A stretch of 64,000 nucleotides of DNA from Halotia branconii CENA392 (GTDB lineage: Bacteria > Cyanobacteriota > Cyanobacteriia > Cyanobacteriales > Nostocaceae). The DNA lies in contig NZ_CP124543.1 in NCBI RefSeq assembly GCF_029953635.1, forward strand, positions 1,157,455 through 1,221,454. The letters run 5' to 3'. The notes beneath the pieces are model-generated. The model saw nothing but the letters and a program-made list of their open reading frames with translations, did no database searches and was not told where the DNA came from. The position numbers were made by a program, and so were the translations under genes. Shown here one piece after another: positions 25,309 to 34,770 of this stretch. Within the stretch, counting starts at the first letter, position 1. Every line of letters begins with the position of its first letter.

Positions 25309-26460
25309 TCATTGATTTGGTATATTATTCTTCCCCATAAATTTAGCTTTTACTTCTTCTAACTCTGTATCTATCTTGCTTTTACTAGTAGGCTGAGATA
25401 GAGGATTTGATGGCTGAACTTTATTTGGTTGAGGTTTACCTCCGACTAGAAATTGGGTTTTTAATTCCTCTAATTCCAAATCAACTTGGCTAGGTGTCTT
25501 ACTGACAACTGTAGGCGGCAAAGTGGGTGCTGGTTTAGCTGGTGTAGCAACTGCTGATGATTGTTGATTTAAGTCTTGCAAAACTTCTGCTATTGTTTGG
25601 TAGCGTCGCGCTGGAATACTTTCTAGCATCTTATGAAGAATAAGGCTCAAATTATTGCTGATAGGAGTTTTGAGATATTGCTGCCAGATCCAGCTATCGT
25701 TGTTGGTGTCATAGGAATCGAAAGGCGATCGCCCAGTTAATAGGTTAATACAAGTAGCACCCAAACTGTAAATATCGCTGGCAAAACTAGCTCTACCTCG
25801 AATTTGTTCAGGTGCAACATATTCTGGACTACCAATACTAGTTCCAGTTCTATTTGAAGCAGCACCTGCTGTAGACTTAGAAGCACCAAAATCTACCAAA
25901 ACTAGTCTGTGTAAGGCTTTATGTTTACCGTAGGCATCGCTACCACGTAAAATAATATTTTCTGGCTTAATATCGCGGTGAATAACTTGGCGCTGATGGC
26001 AAAATTGCAGTACAGGCAATAACTCATTAAGTAACTGCCATATCTGCGTTTCATTGAAAGCCCCATTTTGGCCTAATTCCTGGGCTAAATTTGGCCCATC
26101 AATAAATTCTTGTACAAGATACTGTCGATCATCTTGAGTAAAATATGCTAGCAGTTCTGGAATTTGGGGATGACTGCCTAATTCATCTAATTGAACCGCT
26201 TCTTGATTAAATAACTCCACGGCTTTCTGCACTGTGTTAGTGCCTTGTGCTTGGGGATAAAATTGCTTGATTACACAGCGAGGTTTAGAAGGTTTATCCT
26301 CATCTACTGCTAAAAAAGTTCTGCCAAAACCACCTTGTCCTATGGGTTTGATAGCACGGTAGCGTTCCTTTAGGAGTAACTTATAACCACAAGTTAGGCA
26401 AAACTTGACATCATTGGGATTTTCTGGTTTTAGACAGCGGGGATTAAGGCAGTAGCTCAT
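25309..26460 (-). CDS. Ser/Thr protein kinase with N-terminal 4-Cys zinc ribbon
   Basis: A eukaryotic-type kinase of the cyanobacterial 4-Cys class. From ATG 26460 (383 aa; a GTG four codons upstream is possible) it begins MSYCLNPRCLKPENPNDVKFCLTCGY, a CxxxxC...CxxC zinc ribbon. The kinase domain follows: glycine loop GQGGFGRTFLA, Lys in CVIKQF, HRDIKPENIIL, DFGAS, and APEQIRGRASFASDIYSLGATC. All catalytic residues are present. The C-terminal 100 residues are Pro/Thr/Gln-rich with two similar modules (VDLELEELKTQFLVGGK and IDTELEEVKAKFMGKNN), probably a short repeat for binding. There is no membrane segment. Its target is unknown. Confidence 0.9.
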   Translation of the reverse strand: MSYCLNPRCLKPENPNDVKFCLTCGYKLLLKERYRAIKPIGQGGFGRTFLAVDEDKPSKPRCVIKQFYPQAQGTNTVQKAVELFNQEAVQLDELGSHPQIPELLAYFTQDDRQYLVQEFIDGPNLAQELGQNGAFNETQIWQLLNELLPVLQFCHQRQVIHRDIKPENIILRGSDAYGKHKALHRLVLVDFGASKSTAGAASNRTGTSIGSPEYVAPEQIRGRASFASDIYSLGATCINLLTGRSPFDSYDTNNDSWIWQQYLKTPISNNLSLILHKMLESIPARRYQTIAEVLQDLNQQSSAVATPAKPAPTLPPTVVSKTPSQVDLELEELKTQFLVGGKPQPNKVQPSNPLSQPTSKSKIDTELEEVKAKFMGKNNIPNQ

Positions 26461-26900
26461 GGAAGGTGGCACTCTTACTTATCTTTATTGTGCCTTGTCC
26501 TCAGCAGAAACGAATTGATTTTTGCTAATTATCTAGCTTTGCGGTTTTAATCCAGTGATTCATTTCCACACGAAATTAAAATTATAAATGCAACTACTAG
26601 TAGTCTGGCAACCCAAAAAGGGATAAAGCAAGGGAGCAGGGAGCAGGGGGAGAAAGCGTTTGAGCCTTATTTACTTTTATTCACGGGTAACAGGGAACAG
26701 GGACTGTCTGTGACGGAGGGCTGTTACCCCCCCTATACGACTTTCCACCTATAGGTGGGGGACTCAGACCCATTGGTGGGGAGAGGGAACAAACGGACGA
26801 ACTGTTGCCCATTGCCTGTTCCCTGTTCCCTCTCCCGAAGGGAGTTCACATAGTTTAATTTTATTTCACCGACTTACTTACTACAGCCAAGGAAAAGCTT
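26461..26900. repeat. 440-bp spacer with low-complexity foldbacks
   Basis: GGGAGCAGGGAGCAGGGGGAGA (about 26634-26655) and GGGAACAGGGACTG (about 26694) face TGCCTGTTCCCTGTTCCCTCTCCC (about 26812-26835). In the middle, CCACCTATAGGTGGGGGACTCAGACCCATTGGTGGGGA forms a second, shorter stem. These are typical spacer repeats; no gene is visible. The promoter of prmA probably lies in the last about 50 bp. Confidence 0.55.
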
Positions 26901-27863
26901 ATGTCGTTGATGGAATTGAGCCTTGATACAACAGATGAGGCTGTTGATTGGGTTTGTACGCTGCTGGCTGAAATTATTGATATCAATGATATTCAGATTA
27001 CAAAATATATTGAACAAAGCCAACCTAAATTAGCTAAACAAGATTTAGCACACTCCCCTTGGACATTTACGATTCGCTTACACATTCCCTATGATCTGCA
27101 TTCGCGGGTAACTATAGAAAAAATTGTTAATTTGCTGTCACCTTTGCATCGTACAGGATTAGCGACTACGATTCAAACAACTGTGATTGAGGCAAAATCA
27201 ACAGGCACAGATATCCATAATCCTTTGATTCACCGCATTGGTAAACGATTTGTTGTGCTTGCTCCTGATACATCTTACCAATCTCAAACCACAGACGAAG
27301 TAATCTTGAGAATGCAAACCAGTCTGGCTTTTGGTAGTGGTTTACACCCAGCGACGATTCTCGCTCTTCAACTACTTGAACGTTACATTATTTCTACAAT
27401 GAATGTTCTTGACCTGGGATCGGGTTCTGGTATTTTGAGTGTAGCGATCGCCAAACTAGGGGCAACGGTTTTAGCATTAGATAATGACGCTATTGCTGTA
27501 CAAGCAACTCAAAATGCTGTAGTTCAAAATCAGGTAGAGCAACAAGTAAAAGTAATAGAAGGAAGTTTAGGAGTTGGCAGTGATTTGGGGCATTGGATGG
27601 GTGGAATTACAAGTAATCATGTATCCAAAATTGAAAGTCAGCCAACTTTTGACTTAATCGTGGCGAATATTTTCGCACGAGTGCATATCGCCCTTGCCAA
27701 TGATTTTAAGCGATCGCTGCGTCCAGGTGGAATATTAATTACAGCTGGTTTTACCAGCGACCATGAGGAAAATGTGGTTACAGCTTTAACAGATGTAGGA
27801 TTTGAGATGATCGATTGTGAACGAATCAATGAATGGGTTGCACTTGCTTATCGCCTCTGTTAA
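26901..27863 (+). CDS. prmA: Ribosomal protein L11 methyltransferase
   Basis: A 320-residue SAM-dependent methyltransferase that methylates ribosomal protein L11. The N-terminal substrate domain (about 1-100) is followed by the PrmA hallmark QTSLAFGSGLHPATILALQLLE (usually FGTGxHxTT), SAM motif I VLDLGSGSGILSVAIAKLGA with acidic ALDND, and the catalytic-site segment FDLIVANIFARVHIAL (NI of the NxL/NI motif). GGILITAGF follows. It has a modest insert near residues 218-245. Its stop overlaps the stop of the convergent ilvA by 4 bp. Confidence 0.88.
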   Translation: MSLMELSLDTTDEAVDWVCTLLAEIIDINDIQITKYIEQSQPKLAKQDLAHSPWTFTIRLHIPYDLHSRVTIEKIVNLLSPLHRTGLATTIQTTVIEAKSTGTDIHNPLIHRIGKRFVVLAPDTSYQSQTTDEVILRMQTSLAFGSGLHPATILALQLLERYIISTMNVLDLGSGSGILSVAIAKLGATVLALDNDAIAVQATQNAVVQNQVEQQVKVIEGSLGVGSDLGHWMGGITSNHVSKIESQPTFDLIVANIFARVHIALANDFKRSLRPGGILITAGFTSDHEENVVTALTDVGFEMIDCERINEWVALAYRLC

Positions 27864-29371
27864 CCCAAAAATAGCTTATATGCCATATTCTGGCTTTCAT
27901 CCCAATAGCGATAGCCAAGGGTATCTAGAAATGCTTGCCATTCTTCCATTTCGTGGGGTGGTACTTGCATTCCTACAACAATGCGCCCATAATCTGCTCC
28001 ATTATTACGATAGTGGAACATACTAATATTCCAGTTGGGACTCATAGAACCGACAAATTTCATCAACGCACCAGGACGTTCGGGAAACTCAAAACGGTAA
28101 AGTAACTCATTATGCGCTAAAACAGAGTGTCCTCCAACCATGTGACGCAGATGTAATTTTGTCAATTCATCATCTGTCAAATCAATAGTTTTAAAACCGC
28201 AACCCTCAAAAGTATCTACTATTTTGACTGCATCAGCCCGGTTTTGAATTTGCACACCCACAAAAATATGGGCTTCTTGTTGATCGGCAATGCGATAATT
28301 AAATTCAGTTAAATTGCGATCGCCGATACATTTGCAAAACTTACACAGGCTACCTCGTTCTTCCGGAATTGCCACTGCAAAAATAGCTTCACGGCGTTCA
28401 CCAAACTCTGCTCGTTCTGCTACAAAGCGGAGGCGGTCAAAGTTCATGTTAGCACCGCAAGCAACAGCAATTAAGGTTTGTCCCTGGATTTTTTCCCGTT
28501 CTGAATAGACCTTAGCAGCTGCGATCGCTAATGCACCGGCAGGTTCTAAAATTGAGCGCGTATCTTCAAATACGTCTTTAATTGCAGCACAGGTAGCATC
28601 GGTATCTACCAAAATAATTTCGTCTACGTAATTTTGGCACAGACGAAAGGTTTCTTCGCCTACTTCCCGCACTGCTACCCCATCGGCAAATAAACCCACT
28701 TGAGGTAATCTTACTCGATGTCCAGCTTGCAGCGATTGATACATCGCATCGGCATCTACTGGTTCTACTCCAATAATCTTGATCTCTGGACGTAATCGTT
28801 TCACATACGCTGCAATCCCAGAAATTAATCCACCACCACCAATTGCGACAAAGATGGCATGAATAGGTTGCTGGTATTGCCGCAAAATTTCCATGCCAAT
28901 AGTTCCCTGTCCAGCAATCACATCTGGATCATCAAAGGGATGAATAAAGGTTAATCCTTTTTCTTTTTCTAGTTCACGAGCGTAAGTATATGCATCATCG
29001 TAGGTATTGCCATGTAATACTACCTCTCCTCCTCGCGTTTTCACTGCATTCACTTTAACTTGGGGTGTCGTTACTGGCATCACAATAATTGCCCGTGTTC
29101 CCAATCGATTAGCAGCCAGAGCAACTCCTTGGGCATGGTTGCCAGCAGATGCAGCAATAACACCCACTGCCAAGACATCAGGTGGCAAGTTCACCATCTT
29201 GTTATAAGCACCACGTAACTTAAAAGAAAATACTGACTGCATATCTTCTCGCTTCAGTAGAAGCTGATTATTCAGTCTTGCAGAAAGATTCGGGGCATAC
29301 TCTAGTGGTGTTTCCTGGGCAACATCATACACACGGGCAGTCAGGATTTGTACCAAGTAGTCACAATACAT
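27860..29371 (-). CDS. ilvA: Threonine ammonia-lyase, biosynthetic (threonine deaminase)
   Basis: A 503-residue PLP enzyme converting L-threonine to 2-oxobutanoate and ammonia, the first step to isoleucine. The PLP Lys is in SFKLRGAYNKM, the phosphate-binding glycine loop is GGGGLISGIAAYV, and ASAGNHAQGVAL is present. Two ACT-like regulatory domains fill the C-terminus (from about 325, AIFAVAIPEERGSLCKFC, and from about 415, HSVLAHNELLYRFEFPERPGALMKF), as in the isoleucine-inhibited enzyme. The length agrees with the IlvA family. It is convergent with prmA. Confidence 0.95.
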   Translation of the reverse strand: MYCDYLVQILTARVYDVAQETPLEYAPNLSARLNNQLLLKREDMQSVFSFKLRGAYNKMVNLPPDVLAVGVIAASAGNHAQGVALAANRLGTRAIIVMPVTTPQVKVNAVKTRGGEVVLHGNTYDDAYTYARELEKEKGLTFIHPFDDPDVIAGQGTIGMEILRQYQQPIHAIFVAIGGGGLISGIAAYVKRLRPEIKIIGVEPVDADAMYQSLQAGHRVRLPQVGLFADGVAVREVGEETFRLCQNYVDEIILVDTDATCAAIKDVFEDTRSILEPAGALAIAAAKVYSEREKIQGQTLIAVACGANMNFDRLRFVAERAEFGERREAIFAVAIPEERGSLCKFCKCIGDRNLTEFNYRIADQQEAHIFVGVQIQNRADAVKIVDTFEGCGFKTIDLTDDELTKLHLRHMVGGHSVLAHNELLYRFEFPERPGALMKFVGSMSPNWNISMFHYRNNGADYGRIVVGMQVPPHEMEEWQAFLDTLGYRYWDESQNMAYKLFLG

Positions 29372-29807
29372 GGGATTAATGAGTTAGCAAATGCCAGATG
29401 GAGTAAGATTTTATCAGTTTCTTTGTGGCGATCGCTAAGAGTTGAGATTCGTGCAGTAATGACCAAAAGAGGCAAGGAGCAGAGGGAAGGAGGGATAGGA
29501 TACCGAAGAGGCAGAGGGGCAGGGAGCAGGGGGAGCAAGCCTTTCTCTTCTGCGCGGAGCGAAGCGCAGCATGGGTAAGAAGCCTTGCCATTCCAGGGCG
29601 CTTAACTGGGGCAAGCAAGCTCCGTCCCAGCCTCTCCCTCTTGCTCCCTGCTCCCTGCTCCCTGCTTCTTTTGACCGCTATAATCTTTAGTGGAAGTTTA
29701 CGTTAATATTTGTTGCTAATATCTGCAAATATTCAGATTTAAACCTTTGTCTAGATTTTTACCTAGCAATTCAATATAAAATCTAAAACTTAAAATCCTC
29801 AATCAAC
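29372..29807. repeat. 436-bp spacer with GGGAGCA foldback
   Basis: AGGGGCAGGGAGCAGGGGGAGCAAG (about 29514-29538) faces CTTGCTCCCTGCTCCCTGCTCCCTGC (about 29639-29664); the loop holds a GC-rich module. No gene. The last about 130 bp are AT-rich and should hold the promoter of the malic enzyme gene. Confidence 0.55.
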
Positions 29808-31199
29808 ATGGCAGACCTAACTCCCAATTCTAGTTTTAGTTTGACGTTGCGCTTGCAGATTCCCAATCGTGTAGGGATGTTAGCGTCAGTAACCCAAGCG
29901 ATCGCAACTAGCGGTGGTAATCTGGGTCAAATTGATTTAATTGAGCAAACCCGCCAAGAATCAATTCGTGATATTACTGTTGATGCTGCTAGCACTGAAC
30001 ACGCTGAAACCATTGTGCAAGCAGTGAAAGCGTTGTCAAACATTAAACTGCTGAGTGTCTACGATCGCACCTTTAATTTGCATCGTGGTGGCAAAATTAG
30101 CATTGCTAGCAGAATCCCCTTAAAAAGTGTTTCCGATTTAGCAATGGCATACACCCCAGGAGTTGGTAGGATTTGTACCGCGATCGCTCAAGATCCAGAA
30201 GAAGTTTACAACTTAACCATTAAACAAAACACCGTTGCCATTGTTACCGATGGCAGTGCCGTCTTAGGATTGGGTAATCTTGGCCCTGCTGCTGCTTTAC
30301 CAGTTATGGAAGGTAAAGCAATGCTGTTTAAAGAATTTGCGGGGCTGGATGCTTTTCCTATTTGTCTTGCTACCCAAGATACAGATGAAATTGTCCGGAC
30401 AGTAAAAAATCTCGCGCCAGTATTTGGAGGGGTGAATTTAGAAGATATTGCTGCGCCTCGTTGCTTTGAAATTGAACAAAAATTGCGGCAAGAATTAGAT
30501 ATACCCGTTTTTCATGATGACCAACACGGTACAGCAATTGTTACTTTAGCGGCCTTGTTTAACGCCTTGAAACTGGTACACAAGTCAATGGCAGAAATAC
30601 GCATCATAATCAACGGTGCTGGGGCTGCTGGTGTGGCGATCGCTCGCTTACTCCGCAAAGCAGGAGCAGAAAAAATCTGGATGTGTGACTCTAAAGGTAT
30701 TATCTCTAACAGTCGTACCGACCTCACAGAAGAGAAACGAGAATTTGCCGTCAAAGCTCAGGGTACTCTAGGAGGAGCGATGCAAGGAGCAGATGTTTTT
30801 ATTGGTGTGAGCGCACCAGGAGTCTTGACACTAGAAATGGTGCAATCAATGGCTAAAGATCCAATTATTTTTGCTATGGCTAATCCCATTCCTGAAATTC
30901 AGCCAGAATTAGTCAGTAAAGATGTTGCTGTGATTGCTACTGGACGCAGTGATTACCCAAATCAAATTAACAACGTCCTGGCTTTTCCTGGGGTATTTCG
31001 TGGTGCTTTAGATTGTCGGGCGCAGACAATTACCACTACCATGTATTTAGAAGCTGCAAATGCGATCGCCTCTTTAGTTAAACCTTCGGACTTGAATCGA
31101 GAACACATTATTCCTTCGGTGTTTGATGAGCGCGTCGTCACCGCTGTTGCTGCGGCTGTGCAGCAAGCAGCGCGTCAAGAAGGTATTGCTCAAAGTTAA
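29808..31199 (+). CDS. NAD(P)-malic enzyme with N-terminal ACT domain
   Basis: A 463-residue protein. Residues 10-85 form an ACT domain (LRLQIPNRVGMLASVTQAIATSGGNLGQIDLIE), which usually binds an amino acid as regulator. The rest is a short-form malic enzyme: AYTPGVGRICTAIA, VAIVTDGSAVLGLGNLGPAAALPVMEGKAMLFK, the metal-binding EDIAAPRCFEIE and FHDDQHGTAIV, the NAD(P) motif INGAGAAGVAIARLL, and FAMANPIPEI. It oxidatively decarboxylates malate to pyruvate. No phosphotransacetylase domain is attached. The ACT domain suggests amino-acid control of malate flux. Confidence 0.93.
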   Translation: MADLTPNSSFSLTLRLQIPNRVGMLASVTQAIATSGGNLGQIDLIEQTRQESIRDITVDAASTEHAETIVQAVKALSNIKLLSVYDRTFNLHRGGKISIASRIPLKSVSDLAMAYTPGVGRICTAIAQDPEEVYNLTIKQNTVAIVTDGSAVLGLGNLGPAAALPVMEGKAMLFKEFAGLDAFPICLATQDTDEIVRTVKNLAPVFGGVNLEDIAAPRCFEIEQKLRQELDIPVFHDDQHGTAIVTLAALFNALKLVHKSMAEIRIIINGAGAAGVAIARLLRKAGAEKIWMCDSKGIISNSRTDLTEEKREFAVKAQGTLGGAMQGADVFIGVSAPGVLTLEMVQSMAKDPIIFAMANPIPEIQPELVSKDVAVIATGRSDYPNQINNVLAFPGVFRGALDCRAQTITTTMYLEAANAIASLVKPSDLNREHIIPSVFDERVVTAVAAAVQQAARQEGIAQS

Positions 31200-31275
31200 G
31201 ACATTTACTACTAACCACAAACCTAGAAAAAAGTAAGTGGGTTTAGGCATTCGCTGTATACAGAGATGGAAAATT

Positions 31276-31485
31276 ATGGCAGATCGCACCTTTCATGACC
31301 AACTGAGCTTGGAAGAACAAACCGAAAAACTCGGAAAAAAAGCAGTAGCACTAGGTTTAATTCCAAGTTTTGTAGTGCATTACTTTCCCGATACTTGGGT
31401 ATTTTATGTCCCCAATGAAAATCAGTCAGAAGCGCTGACACCAGAAGAGGCATACTTTCGTTTAAAAAAATTAGTTGAACAATAG
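31276..31485 (+). CDS. Small hypothetical protein (69 aa)
   Basis: I start it at ATG 31276 (MADRTFHDQLSLEEQTEKLG); the GTG at 31237 gives an unlikely extension. The protein is soluble, with an amphipathic N-terminal half and the block GLIPSFVVHYFPDTWVFYVPNENQSEALTPEEAYFRLKKLVEQ. It looks like a conserved small cyanobacterial protein, but I cannot name a function. It is 76 bp downstream of the malic enzyme on the same strand, so cotranscription is possible. Confidence 0.6.
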   Translation: MADRTFHDQLSLEEQTEKLGKKAVALGLIPSFVVHYFPDTWVFYVPNENQSEALTPEEAYFRLKKLVEQ

Positions 31486-31550
31486 ATTTTGGGATAACCA
31501 GTTTTTGAAGATAACGGCTAATTCACTGCAATTGTTGAGTAACAGTAGTT

Positions 31551-31693
31551 ATGACGAAACCTACAATTTTAACTGTTGATGATGATCCAGAGGTGCTGCA
31601 AGCAATGTCACGAACTTGAGGCATCAGTACGGCGATCGCTTCCGCATTGTTCGAGCAGATTCAGGTATTACTGCTGTAGATGTACTAAGCTGA
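31551..31693 (+). pseudogene. Decayed N-terminus of a response-regulator protein
   Basis: ATG 31551 encodes MTKPTILTVDDDPEVLQAM, a receiver-domain start, then stops at TGA after CGAACT. In the next frame the homology continues at once: LRHQYGDRFRIVRADSGITAVDV, then TGA at 31691. One missing base explains the shift (CGAACTTGAGG for CGA-xAC-TTG-AGG, reading RDLR). The rest is gone. In cyanobacteria this N-terminus is typical of receiver/thioredoxin-reductase-like fusion proteins. It is a recent-looking remnant of about 48 codons. Confidence 0.75.
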
Positions 31694-31814
31694 TCGGCAT
31701 CTAAATTTCTGAAGTGATCTAAGCCAGACAATGGTTTCAGTGCCTAAAATCCCCACTTTAAATGCTGAACAGCTTAATGCCAAAGAAATACTAATAATGA
31801 TATTGACACAAAAG

Positions 31815-33161
31815 TTACAGGGGTGTACTAGAAGGCTGTTGCACAATATTATTAACAGTTTTTATTCCTACAAACTCTTCTCGACCTGTAATCAATCTAG
31901 AGCGACGATTACGAGTAATATAATTCCATCCCCACTGAATTGCTACTACTAATTTAGTGTCAAACTCGATTAAGAAGTAAATGTGAATTATTAGCCAAAA
32001 AGCCCAAGCAATGAAACCTTTGAGTTTAACTAAACCTAAATCTACAACAGCTAAATTTTGCCCAATCATGGCCAAAGTACCCATGTCGTTGTAACGAAAT
32101 TGTGGCAAAGTATCACCTTTAAGCCTGCGTTGAATGAGTTTAGCTACATACTCTCCTTGTTGTTTGGCTACAGGCGCAACACCAGGTAAGGGTTTACCAT
32201 TTTGATGAGAAAAGTTGCCTAAATCTCCCACAACAAAAATGTTTTTATAACCCTTGATAGACAAGTCTGGTTCTACAATCACACGTCCAGAGCGATCGCA
32301 CTCTACACCTGTACTTTTTGCTAGGGCTTTCCCCATCGGCGAACCTTGAACACCTGCTGCCCACAAGATAGTTTTTGAGGTAATTTCTGTCAATTCATCG
32401 CCTTGCTTGAAAGTAACGGTGTTATTTTCAACATTTGTCACTCTGGTTTTAGTATGGACAGCTACACCCAACTTTTGCAAAGATTCTGCGGCTACTTTTG
32501 ATAATTCTGGTGAAATGTGTGGGAGGATGCGATCGCCCCCTTGCAATAATAAAATTTTCGCTTCTGAGGTGTTAATGCTGCGGAAATCTTCTGTGAGAGT
32601 TTGGTATGCCAATTCCGCGATCGCACCTGCTAATTCTACACCGGTCGGACCACCTCCCACAATCACAAAAGTCAGCAAAGCACGACGTTTTTCAGGGTCA
32701 GTTTCTTTTTCAGCTGCTTCAAATGCCGAAAATATCTGGCGACGCATTTCTATGGCATCTTCAACAGTTTTCAAACCAGGAGCAAATTTTTTCCAGTTAT
32801 CCTTACCAAAATAGGAATGATTAACACCTGTGGCGACAATTAATGTATCGTAAGGTACTACTTCATCACCCAAAATAACTTGTTGTGCCTTAGGATCAAT
32901 ATCATTTACTTCTCCCAATAACACTTTTGTATTCTTGCTTTTGCTGAATACAGATCGTAATGGTGCAGAAATATCAGCAGGTGATAGCGTACCTGTGGCA
33001 ACTTGATATAAAAGCGGCTGAAATAGGTGAAAGTTACGTTTATCAATGAGAGTAACATTGACATTTGCTTTCTTGAGAGCTTTTGCTGTATACAGTCCAC
33101 CAAAGCCACCACCAACGATCACAACCTGATGTGGTGCATTATTCTCAAGTGAGGCTACCAT
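31815..33161 (-). CDS. Type II NADH dehydrogenase (NDH-2)
   Basis: A 448-residue FAD flavoprotein that passes electrons from NAD(P)H to quinone without pumping protons. The FAD-binding motif is VVIVGGGFGGLYTAKAL, the NAD-binding motif VIVGGGPTGVELAGAIAEL, and IFVVGDLGNF closes the FAD site. NFHLFQPLLYQVATGTLSPADI is a hallmark of NDH-2. A hydrophobic C-terminal stretch (about 388-410, GFIAWAFWLIIHIYFLIEF) attaches it to the membrane. Cyanobacterial NDH-2 enzymes are thought to sense or poise the plastoquinone pool. It is convergent with the decayed receiver gene. Confidence 0.93.
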   Translation of the reverse strand: MVASLENNAPHQVVIVGGGFGGLYTAKALKKANVNVTLIDKRNFHLFQPLLYQVATGTLSPADISAPLRSVFSKSKNTKVLLGEVNDIDPKAQQVILGDEVVPYDTLIVATGVNHSYFGKDNWKKFAPGLKTVEDAIEMRRQIFSAFEAAEKETDPEKRRALLTFVIVGGGPTGVELAGAIAELAYQTLTEDFRSINTSEAKILLLQGGDRILPHISPELSKVAAESLQKLGVAVHTKTRVTNVENNTVTFKQGDELTEITSKTILWAAGVQGSPMGKALAKSTGVECDRSGRVIVEPDLSIKGYKNIFVVGDLGNFSHQNGKPLPGVAPVAKQQGEYVAKLIQRRLKGDTLPQFRYNDMGTLAMIGQNLAVVDLGLVKLKGFIAWAFWLIIHIYFLIEFDTKLVVAIQWGWNYITRNRRSRLITGREEFVGIKTVNNIVQQPSSTPL

Positions 33162-33413
33162 AAGACATATTTCCTTGTGTTAAGAAGTTGTAACTATTCT
33201 TAACAAAGATGTAACAGCATTATGATATGGTTTGCTGTTTGTTTAGAACAATTGAAAAATAATAAAAGTAGCCAAAGTTATTTATTGTCCCTCAGTTGTG
33301 GGTTGCCTTTAGCAAGAATTTAACTTTTAATTTTTAATTTTTAATTTTTAATTCCCCGAAGGGGTTGACGCGTCTACCGTTATACTATCGCTGGAGAGTG
33401 GTGGATAAAAAAC

Positions 33414-33821
33414 ATGGTGCGACTCGTTTTTACGGCAATTTTACTGGTGTTGTTAACAGCTTGTGGCAGTATTGGACTGTTACCGAATAGCCAGTTAGTG
33501 CAAAAAGCGATCGCGCTGAGGCTATCGCAAACTCAACAGCAGCTGAACCAAAAACTAGATCTCGATTTTCAAGGATTTGAAATCAAGCATCTCTCAATTA
33601 CCCAAGAAAAGCCCCTGACGATTCAAAATTTACCAGCTTTTCGTGTCCGAGGAACCTACGATCTAATTGTCAAGCTACCGAAGAGACAGTTGACGCAACC
33701 GCAACAACCATTTGAAGTTTTCCTCCAAATTCAGCAAGAAGGCAAAACCTGGCGATTATTGCTTCCAGATCAGGATGGTAAAGCTACTGTACCTACTTGG
33801 CGTAGTTATCTGATCGAATAA
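33414..33821 (+). CDS. Small lipoprotein, function unknown
   Basis: A 135-residue protein with a lipoprotein signal: MVRLVFTAILLVLLTACGS, lipobox Cys at residue 17. The mature part contains a helical Gln-rich segment (KAIALRLSQTQQQLNQKL) and a beta-rich domain ending TWRSYLIE. I recognise no named family; it resembles uncharacterised cyanobacterial lipoproteins. The upstream 252 bp hold TTTTTAATTTTTAATTTTTAA tandem units (about 33323-33350) and a CCCCGAAGGGG palindrome (33353-33363). Confidence 0.7.
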   Translation: MVRLVFTAILLVLLTACGSIGLLPNSQLVQKAIALRLSQTQQQLNQKLDLDFQGFEIKHLSITQEKPLTIQNLPAFRVRGTYDLIVKLPKRQLTQPQQPFEVFLQIQQEGKTWRLLLPDQDGKATVPTWRSYLIE

Positions 33822-33996
33822 CTGACATGTGCAATTAGAAAAACCATCACAACTATCTCCGTATAACTGCTAAGGGTCGCCATGATTGAGGTGATAGCTG
33901 TTAATTCGTAATTCGTAATTCGTAATTAAGAAAGTCAAATTAAATTTGGGTTTCATTAGTTGTACATGTAGTCTTATTTTGGAGAATTGATACAAG
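33822..33996. repeat. AATTCGT tandem repeat in spacer
   Basis: TTAATTCGTAATTCGTAATTCGTAATTAAG (about 33900-33929) is a short tandem array of AATTCGT units, similar to the AATTCGC array at about 18046. It precedes the membrane-protein gene, which has a GGAGAA ribosome site. Confidence 0.6.
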
Positions 33997-34770
33997 ATGT
34001 ACATCAACTTTTTCATCAGTTCCATTGTAGGAATCGTAACAGTAGTACTAGTGGCTTTTGGTCTGCTGCAATGGTTGCATATACCGTCTGGCAACTTCCT
34101 CGACTGGGTAATTGGTGGTGCTAGCTTTTGGTGGTTGCTAGTAATTGTTACCGTCCCGTGGAATGTACATTTTCAGGCTAAAGAAGTTTTAGCAGAGGCT
34201 GCACAGTCTACTGAAAAGGGTATTCCTGTAGATGAGAAACAAGTCAAATATGTCACAGTTTTAGCAAAGCGATCGCTGTGGGTGGCTATTGCTTTACACT
34301 TGTTCTCTGCTGTTGGTCTTTATACCCTCGCCGCCATTGGTATTAGTGCTGTGGGATATATTAGTTCCGGTGCAGCTTTATTATTAACTATCCTACGTCC
34401 AGCTATTCGTGCTTACGAGTATTTATATGCGCGATTGACGATGATTCGCCAAGAATGGAAATATCCCCGCGAAGATATTGTTGAACTCCGCAATCGCTTT
34501 TATGACTTAGAGCAAAAAGTCCAACAAATAACAGAACAACTAGATCCAGAACAGCCCTACTCTTTACCTATCACTCAACAACGCTTTGCCGAAGAAACGC
34601 GCCAAGATCTAGCCCGAATTACTGCTAAGTTAGAAGAATTAAGGGCTACGAATCAAGCTGAACATGAACGTTTAGCCAGAGAAGCCAGAAATGCGATCGC
34701 CCAACTTTCTACCGATGGGCAATTTCTCGATCATGTCCGCGAGATTATTAGATTTTTTAAGACTGCATAA
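33997..34770 (+). CDS. Membrane protein with C-terminal coiled coil, function unknown
   Basis: A 257-residue protein. Three or four hydrophobic segments occupy residues 1-60 (YINFFISSIVGIVTVVLVAFGLLQW, FLDWVIGGASFWWLLVIVTV) and 95-135. The C-terminal 110 residues are hydrophilic and helical (REDIVELRNRFYDLEQKVQQ, RFAEETRQDLARITAKLEELRATNQAEHERLAREAR), a likely coiled coil in the cytosol. I do not recognise a functional family. Membrane anchor plus coiled coil suggests a scaffold or a sensor of membrane state. Confidence 0.7.
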   Translation: MYINFFISSIVGIVTVVLVAFGLLQWLHIPSGNFLDWVIGGASFWWLLVIVTVPWNVHFQAKEVLAEAAQSTEKGIPVDEKQVKYVTVLAKRSLWVAIALHLFSAVGLYTLAAIGISAVGYISSGAALLLTILRPAIRAYEYLYARLTMIRQEWKYPREDIVELRNRFYDLEQKVQQITEQLDPEQPYSLPITQQRFAEETRQDLARITAKLEELRATNQAEHERLAREARNAIAQLSTDGQFLDHVREIIRFFKTA

